From assembly GCA_032207245.1 (NCBI GenBank), contig CM063503.1:102715922-102779921 (forward strand): a stretch of 64,000 nt of DNA. Direction: 5' to 3'. The notes under the pieces are model-generated. The model was not told the origin of the DNA. It saw only the letters and a program-made list of their open reading frames with translations, and made no database searches. Source of the stretch: Pardosa pseudoannulata. Its lineage: Eukaryota; Arthropoda; Arachnida; Araneae; Lycosidae. Below are positions 54,489-64,000 of the stretch, one piece after another. Each line of letters begins with the position of its first letter. Positions within the stretch are counted from its first letter, which is position 1. The position numbers and the translations under genes are program-made.

Positions 54489-57400
54489 GTTTATCTGTAA
54501 AACAATTTTATGCCTAAATTTTATATTTTAATTATAAATCATCTTGCAACAACAACAAAAAAATTGTTCCCTGAAATGTTGAAAATAACGAAAATAATTT
54601 TCATTTATTTATTGGGAAATTTTCGAAAGTAGAACTAATAGGAAATACCATACCATGAAACTTTCAGTTTGATCCAATCCACTATTCGATTCGTTATATT
54701 CTCTTTTCCCATGGATATTTTGCTAGACGATAACAGAATGGGTTGGGAGCTGCCTTTTGGTCCTAGAGTTCAAATCCCATTGCTTGCGTGAATGGTTGAA
54801 GTGTTCGAAATTTACTTTAAACCCGGACTCCAATTAAAGCTATCTGGTGCCATGGAAAACAAACAATTTAGGAAATTCTAAGCTACTACTGTATTGACTA
54901 GGAATGCATTGAGGGTGAGTAGGGAACACTAGTTCGACCCTTAATTACACACGGTAATCCATGCATATACTGTGAAAATAAATGTATTTAAATTTTGGGG
55001 GGGGGGGTTAAAAAAATCTTAAATCTAGTGTTGTCAGCTTCATTTTGGTAATTATGATCATTCGGGCACAGAAATTTCCCTAGTAACTTAAAGAGCGGTA
55101 TCAATCAGATGTCCTTATTGAGAGAGGAAAACTTAAATAACTCACCAGTGAAATTGTAATTTCTTCCAAAAAAAAATGTTCAAAAAAGTTCAATGATATT
55201 TCTTTTCTTTTCTTTTCTGTTAAGGTGAAATTCCTATTTTTTAACTGAAAAATTATATTACCAAAATTAGTAAAAAATATTTCAAAATTTAATTTTAAAA
55301 TTTGATGGAGCGTGCTTTGATTTGAGAGTACTGGGCAAAGTCCTGGTTTTCCCATGCAATAATAAGAACCTGTTTAAGCAGAATGTTCCAATCTAATTAC
55401 TCCTTACGTTGCAAAAGAATTGGTTGTAACCCTTCAAACCAAATTTAACTAAATGTACATCGCCATTTGCCTAATAGTCTTAAACCTTTACACTTTTTTA
55501 ACTGTTACTGAGGAAAAAGCAGCTAAGTGGTATTTACCACTTCCACAGTAGGTTAATACGACCAAGTGTACTATCCTATTCAGGAAACTTCAAAAGTTTA
55601 AGATCAATGCTATGTGTTATAAGATGACAATGCATACAATGTCTGGATTCTTATCCACAGTTGGAAAAAGTAGATTAAAATAAATTAGTCTCACGTGTGT
55701 ATTTTTAAAATTTATTTAGAGGACATGTACCGCATGATTTTTTTAGATGGTCGAAATCTTACGAAAAAATTATAAACTCTGCTAAAAAATCTGAAAATAA
55801 TTATTCAGATTTTTTCCACAGTAGGATCGAATTCAGAGTATTTTTAGAAGAAACTATTTTGAAAAAAAATTTCTTTCTCTTAAGTCAATTTTACTTATAT
55901 ATGTAATATGTCATATATACATTATATATGTAATATATCAAAATTATTACACCTAAAATATTTATCTAAAATTTTCCTTTTCCCCTTTTCATTCTTTCAT
56001 ACCTAATTTCTCAGCAGTATAATGTCTTATTGAAAGGAGTGTTCACCGACTTAAATTCTTTTTACCAGTCTCCCAAAACTAATGCTAGAATAAATGCTAA
56101 TGTTCTGTACACTGGACGTATTTCCGATCTGACATAAAGGATCTAAGTTCATTTCTCACTGTTCATAACACTGACTAAGCTGTTTTGGTGTCATGAGAAA
56201 GAATCCGTATGATCACTCGCTGTTGGGCGAAATTTGTAATAGAAATGTATTTCAGTCATCATTCGATGAGTGGCTCTTGTTGTGTAGACCTTCATTTTTA
56301 GTTTTAATACACATTAAAGTTCTACGTTAGACTTCGCTTCCTTTAAATGGATCCACTACTGAAATTTACTTAAGTTCTCTCATTGCCCAGTAAGCATGGC
56401 TAATTCAAAATAATAGGTGCTAAAACTAAACTGTAACGGCGAGTATAAAAATTCGCAAGTAACATATTTATATATCGGTTTCCCTTTGGCTCGTGGCTAG
56501 AATGTGTATGCACTGTTAACTGAGAGGAAAAATTCCAATCTTCGGAACTTAACTCTCAAGCCGTCGCCCGCTTAAGGCTCGGCGCGCTTCGGATGACTTT
56601 TGCTGAGCTTTTGTCTATCGAAGAAGTCTATACAAATATCCGTGGGAAAGCGCACGGAACAACACGTTCTGCACAGACACTTTTCTAGTATATCACTGTG
56701 GTATTTTGTTTGGATAGACAAAACAATGGCTTAGGATAATGTATCCAAAGTTCACCCAGCCTAAAGACTAAGGCAATCCAGTATTTTTACACATTAAAAC
56801 CTAGTGTTCCTTTATAGGAACAATTAAAAATAGTTTGTAGAACTGTGTTTTCTTGGAATAATTATTCTTTTTCAGTAATGCTAGAAGACAATCCTATAAC
56901 ATTCTTGCAATTCTTTAAGTTTCTGCTTTGATTTATAATTTTATTATTTGGATCGACATTTTATAATTTTTTGAACCTTACACAATTTGCTTGTTTGACA
57001 GGTACTTTAACTGAAATCAGAACTAATAGCCGTATCTATTATAAAACTTCTCATTATAGGACCGTGTTTACATAAAATAGCAAATAAATTTCTTACCACC
57101 CAGTTTATTTTCTTTTATAAATGACCCCCTATGATTTTTAAATATTTCATTTCATCACTAATATGGTTTGATTAAAAGCGTTGCAGTTTTTTATAATTAG
57201 GATTATTTCTGAGGACAGGTTGTATTATTCACAGTTGATCGATTTTTTCCCCTTTTTTAACATGAAAATTACTAAAAAGGTAAGGTTGTATAATTCACAG
57301 TAAATTTCAAATTTCATTCATCCCAGGCGTTCATAATAACTTAGATTTAAGAGATTCATCAATATATATTCGACAGAAATAATGCGTGAATTAATAGGTT

Positions 57401-58392
57401 AATAACTTGCGAATTTTGAGTATTTACACATAATGTAGCATATTTTTCTAGCAGGGTGTAGCCTTGATTATGACCATTTGAGGAGCTGAGGGGGATAAAA
57501 TATATTAGATTTACCAGAAAAAATTCATATTATAGTAAAAACAAACAAACTGAGAAACAGCTACTTCTATAGAACACATGAGAGATTATCCCTAAAAAGA
57601 GATATACGAAATAAATTTGTGTTTAGATTAACCGTAGAATTACGATAAGTGTATTTTGAGTATGAACAAACTTTTCTGTAACACTGCTTCTATTTTCTAC
57701 AGATAAATTTGTCTTTCTTGACTTTTCCTAAATTTGAGTGCTTTTTCCGAGTGTACATTTTTTGCGAACTTACAATAAGATCCTATTTCCTGTAGTGACA
57801 TTTTAGAGAGAGTTTATCCATTAATTCCCGAGTTATTTCTGTAGAATAATAAGTATTGCTGAATATCTTGAACCTAAGTTAACACGGACTCCTGTGATGT
57901 AACTGTAGAGTGAAACAAACATGAAATTTAAACAGCTTTAAATGCGACAGCTTGTCATCTTGAGTGATCACCTGTCATTTTAAACATCACATGATGTCAA
58001 TTATTAAAAAAGAAAAATTTCGGATTAAGAGATTTATTTAGTATTACGTGTAAACACAGAACTTCAAAGTGAAACTTTTTAATAGGTAACTCTGTTTATA
58101 ATGATTTCAGTTGACGTACCTACCGAAAAATTAAATTTACTCGCAAAGTTCGAAAAATTATAAAATGGTGATCTAAAATATAAAACTACAAATAATAGAA
58201 GATGTTCGAAAATTCGAGATACTGTTTGCCATCTATCATCACTGAAAAGGAAAACTCGTTTCGAGAAAATATAAAAATTGTACAAAATTTTTTTTTGCTG
58301 TCTCTAAAAAGTGGCGCTAGATATTAACGGGTTAATGCTAGAGGAAATTGTGAATTTAATGCTGATTTAAATTCTGGGTCAAAAACTGATAG
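54489..58392. other. Intergenic DNA with a GC-richer patch
   Basis: No gene recognised. A B-box-like agttcaaatcccattg at about 54768 may mark another decayed SINE. The stretch 56530-56680 is distinctly richer in G+C and CpG than its surroundings, with tataaaaa at about 56445 upstream. It has no convincing open frame on either strand. Confidence 0.4.
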
Positions 58393-58568
58393 GTTAGTTT
58401 AGGTAAGATTGCTATAGCCTACTTTTTTACTAGAAAGGTTAATGAGCCCAAGATTTAATGCTCGGAGTTGATTCCAAAACCTACAAGCATTTACGTCAGC
58501 AGTGGGATCTGAACCTATAGCTAACAGTTCTGAAAGGCAACATCCAACCTGTCCGACCATCGTCCACT
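58393..58568 (-). repeat. tRNA-derived SINE, family A, decayed
   Basis: gctatagcctactttttta, ggttaatgagcccaag, cagcagtgggatctgaacc and cgaccatcgtcc keep the reverse family order. Confidence 0.65.
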
Positions 58569-60697
<2,129 letters not shown>

Positions 60698-60826
60698 CAT
60701 TCACGATTTCAGTTTTCAGGGAATTTCCCTGAAAATTTTGTTTATTAACCGTATTAATCAAAACTTCATATACTTTGGGAAAGCAATTTTCCTATAGTTC
60801 TGATTTAGGTACAATCTGTTTATTTC

Positions 60827-61005
60827 TGGTTTGGTGTGGAGTGCTACGGACTACTTTCTGCAACACGAGGGCTGATGAGACCGGGACCTACAGCTTAAAG
60901 GCGATTCCGAAAGGCTATGAACATCCATGCCACTGTGGAATTCGAACCCACGGACTCTGGTACCGAAGGCCAGCACCCTAACCAATCGGCCATCGTTTGG
61001 CTGTT
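60827..61005 (-). repeat. tRNA-derived SINE, family A, full length
   Basis: A reverse copy with intact boxes (complement has tggccgattggttagggtgc and GGTTCGAATTCC). Flanks ctgtttatttctg and ctgtttatatctg form a 13-bp target duplication with one mismatch. Confidence 0.88.
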
Positions 61006-61235
61006 TATATCTGAGATTCTATATAAACCTCTCGAGGCAAAGACAACCTTATTTCCATGAGAAGCCATATGACTTCTACATGTACACGATACCAACCATC
61101 CACACTATATAAAGCGGTACTAATTAATTTAATTTGTATTAACCATGAGTATTTTATTACACCGTTTCCACAGTATGCATTTCCGGATTTGAATTAATTC
61201 AGATTTTATACAGCACGGTTTCCAAACAACGCGGG

Positions 61236-61407
61236 CCGAATGCTGGCCGATTGGTTAGGGCGCTGATCGTCGGTACCGGAGTTCGTGGGTTTGAATCCCA
61301 CTATGGCAGGGATGTTCGTAGCCGTTCGGAATCGGCTTTAAGCTGTAGCTTCCGGTCTCATTAGCCGTCGTGTGCAAAACAGTAGACCGTAGAGCTCCAA
61401 AACCACA
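61236..61407 (+). repeat. tRNA-derived SINE, family A, best-preserved copy
   Basis: The head is tRNA-like: A-box region tggccgattggttagggcgc (61245), and a T-arm stem GTGGG/CCCAC around the B box GGTTTGAATCC (61288-61298). The body is tgttcgtagccgttcggaat, ggtctcattagccgtcg and agaccgtagagctcc, ending near accacacc. Perfect 13-bp target duplications CCAAACAACGCGG lie at 61223-61235 and 61408-61420. Confidence 0.93.
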
Positions 61408-61456
61408 CCAAACAACGCGGAACGAATTAAGAGCGTTATAACTTCTCAAAATTGAA

Positions 61457-61553
61457 TGTAACAATGAGTTACACTACTGGTCAACTCCAGCGCAGGAGAC
61501 TGACCGAAGGACGAAAGCGATGTCAGCGACCAGTAGTGTAACTCATTGTTACA
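61457..61553. repeat. 97-bp foldback with perfect 26-bp arms
   Basis: Arms 61457-61482 and 61528-61553 are exact reverse complements (each contains gagttacactactggtc or its complement), with a 45-base loop. The stem begins TGTAAC and ends GTTACA. It encodes nothing; a miniature foldback element is the likeliest reading. Confidence 0.9.
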
Positions 61554-61978
61554 GCCTAATATTAAATTTTATATTACTGAACAAAATACTGATTTTATGT
61601 ACTAACAGATACTACAGGTTTCTACAGTTGTAATACTGCAAGGCGTTTTTTATATCTTTTGGTTTCCTGATTGCATGGAACATTGCGTGAAATTTACGAC
61701 ATGCTAGTCATTTCAGAAATTATTATGTATTTACTGTAATTATTTATAGCTTGTTATTTATATGTGTTCAGAAATGTTTGCAATTTCATATATTAAAAAG
61801 AATCTAATGTGGTCATCGCATGACTTCCTCGTACTCTTATTAAATTATACACATTTTTTGCTGCATTCCATTTAAACTTTATTTATTTGAATGTGAAATA
61901 CAATCGTCCAATTCTTTAATAAAGTTTTCATAAAGTAAAGCTTTAATAAAGTTTACACAATTGCTAAAATATTATCTT

Positions 61979-62422
61979 TTAACCTTCTAACTGCTCAATT
62001 TGTAAACCAAAATCGCTTCAAAAAAATTTTTTTTTTCATTTTTTAAATCTATACATATTGAAGAATTAAAATATGCATTTTTCTTTCTAGGAAAGATTTT
62101 TTATATATAGACTTTTATCACGAGAAACTAAGTTGTCAAGAAAACCAGTTTCAGATATTATCCCCAAAAAAATTTAAAAAATAAATTTCAAGTGAATTAC
62201 AGTTAATTTATATTTATTAAATAATATAAAAAAGTAAAATGTATAAAACTTAAGGGAATGTAATGCACTGAGAATAAAATACTGTAAATATCGTTCTGTG
62301 CATCTAATTCTGTATGTAAATTATTTCACTTGTTAAACGGTAAAAAGGCGGGATGTGCTCGTCAATGAAGGACGATAAACACATGCCCATCGAAATCACG
62401 GGATGAGCAGCCAGAGGGTTAA
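61979..62422. mobile_element. Putative TTAA-flanked miniature element
   Basis: TTAA (61979-61982) plus CCTTCTAACTGCTCA on the left. On the right, TGAGCAGCCAGAGGG plus TTAA (62419-62422); its complement CCCTCTGGCTGCTCA matches the left end at 12 of 15 positions. Length about 440 bp, no coding capacity. Confidence 0.55.
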
Positions 62423-64000
62423 TAAAGCCACAATTTTATACAATGTTAATTCAACAATGAATAAAAAAGTCTCCAAAATATACACCAAAGGTTAATTGTG
62501 TCAGTCACCAAAGCGTTAGATCCTATGTCACAATGAGTAAATCTCAAAACTATCTCGTTATTGTCTACTGTTGCTATAAATAGATATATATAGATATTAT
62601 AGATTGCAATTTTTAATACACATAAATGAGTCTCGAAGATCATCCCTTAAAAATAATGGATTCTAAAAGTACAAATAAAAATATTCTTTGAGAACGTTTA
62701 TATTTTTTACGAAAGTCATCCAAGATATTTAAGTGGTAATTGGAGATACATTTGTTAAACATACTTCGAAATAGATATTTACAGAGTCATGAAAAGCTAT
62801 CAGCGTCTTTGTGCCTCAGGAGGTACATCTCTCAATAAATGTCAGTCAAAGAGGGGCAGTTCCTAATCAATCGATGACCCTCCTACCGCAAAACTCCATA
62901 AGAACTAAAGCAAAAATTCATTACATATTTTAGTTTAGGTCGAAAATTTAAGTTAAGACTTTCGGTTTATATTTACGTGTGAACCGCTAGGGTTAATTCA
63001 ACAATGAATAGAATTGTATTCAACAATGAGTAGCATATACTAATTCAACAATGAGTAAATCTCAAATACAACTATCTAACGGCAACTGTTGGTGTTTTAA
63101 TATTTATTGATATATAAAGTGTATATTGCAATAAAATTTAGAGGTAATAATTTACGTGTTACAACAGTAAACAGAAAAGTTACAACCTGCTATTTTAATA
63201 TTTAAGCATTAATGTTAGCCATATTGAACATTTTCTAAAATAGTTATATAGAGGGCAGAGTGCCCTCTATTCTTTAATAAAGTTGGCAGTTGCATAATTG
63301 CTAAAATATTACCTTATAATGACATCAAATATTTATATAACTATTAAATTATTTATATAATTATTTAAGTAATTTTCGAAGAATCAAATTTCTTTAAAGT
63401 TTAATAGTTTTATGTGCTTTTAAAACCCTGTTTTAATATTGTAGGCCTCATGTTTTCACATATCAATTTTTGACGCATTCGTCTCCTATTTCAGTTATTT
63501 TTAAACAAAATTGTAGAGTAATACTTTTAAGCATATATTTAAGATACAGTGAAAAAATTTTATTTTTACTTAACTAATATTTATATTGCGAAATCAATAT
63601 TGTAACTTTAATAAGTTTTTTTCGCGTTACCTTTTAATTGTAATTTGCATGAATGATTGCTACAAAAGTATTTTATTTCTTTGAAATATTTTTACTCAAT
63701 AAATATTAGAATAATAAAAAAGAAGAGCTTGAATTATTGAATATTGAAAAATAAAGCTGATAATTTTCCGTTAATTGAGGAAAAAAATAAGCATTTTTTT
63801 AAATTTTAAACAAATAATGTACTATGATATTTACTGCATTGAAGGATTTCAAAAAATCTAGTTTAGATTATTAAATATTAGAAAATGTTTTTTTTTAAAT
63901 ATATTAATAGCATATTATGTGCTTGAGATATCGAGTGCAGAGTATTGAAATATTTTTCAAGATTGAAAATCACTCTATATAATCACTATTTTAAATATGT
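62423..64000. other. Intergenic DNA with diverged direct repeats
   Basis: Repeated caatgagtaaatctcaaa-type blocks occur at 62528 and 63048. The hairpin GAGGGCA/TGCCCTC lies at 63251-63267. A ctttaataaag...ttgctaaaatatta block lies at about 63269-63315 that also occurs at about 61911-61975. ACCGCTAGGG followed by TTAA at about 62984 is another possible TTAA-element end. No gene recognised. Confidence 0.45.

Noticed and set aside
61236..61310. A functional tRNA gene
   Set aside because: Polymerase III boxes and a T-arm are present, but no complete acceptor stem or anticodon arm; the body and target duplication show a SINE.
60775..61464. Frames of 61-69 residues containing TRADETGTYSLKAIP or similar
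   Set aside because: Translated SINE sequence; the same peptide recurs at every copy and is not a gene.

Overview
The window is a very AT-rich stretch of arthropod nuclear DNA with split genes, GT-AG introns, long AT microsatellites and dense small transposons. The gene content (a vertebrate-like ascorbate/nucleobase transporter and a neuroglian), the BEL/Pao element and the many tRNA-derived SINE copies would suit an arachnid, most likely a spider. That placement is inference; nothing in the sequence proves the species.

Two host genes lie tail to tail. On the + strand, 1380-8977 holds the last four coding exons of an SLC23-type (SVCT) transporter whose 5' part is outside the window. It carries the family signature [10 protein letters not shown] and ends at a TAA. 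Its introns carry a dead Tc1-like transposon (about 2741-3972), a small TTAA-flanked element (6174-6401) and further repeat debris.

On the - strand, 50085-19366 holds a complete neuroglian (L1-family cell adhesion) gene in 21 coding exons. I placed every splice site by eye. The exon lengths sum to 3780 nt, exactly 1260 codons, and all exon phases agree. The product is a 1259-residue protein: signal peptide, six Ig domains, five fibronectin III domains, one membrane helix, and a cytoplasmic tail with the ankyrin-binding FIGQY motif and a C-terminal TFV. An untranslated first exon and promoter probably lie near 50.9-51.25 kb.

The neuroglian introns are loaded with mobile DNA. The 6.8-kb intron between exons 18 and 19 contains a near full-length BEL/Pao LTR retrotransposon (about 23664-29611). 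Its polyprotein is broken by a gag frameshift, two in-frame TGA codons and an 11-nt duplication, and its 5' LTR is partly hidden by a 100-N assembly gap (23564-23663). Other introns hold short elements with terminal inverted repeats and target duplications (35888-36433, 43852-44347, 46022-47023), tandem duplications (21010-21233, 49233-49815) and long AT/GT microsatellites.

Between the two genes (8978-19365) I see no coding sequence. The 12.25-19.37 kb part lacks recognised transposons and is U-rich in the neuroglian sense, so it could be a long 3' UTR. From 51.3 kb to the end I find no gene, only SINE copies (several with perfect 13-14 bp target duplications), inverted-repeat elements, a GC-richer patch at 56.5-56.7 kb and a 213-bp AT microsatellite.
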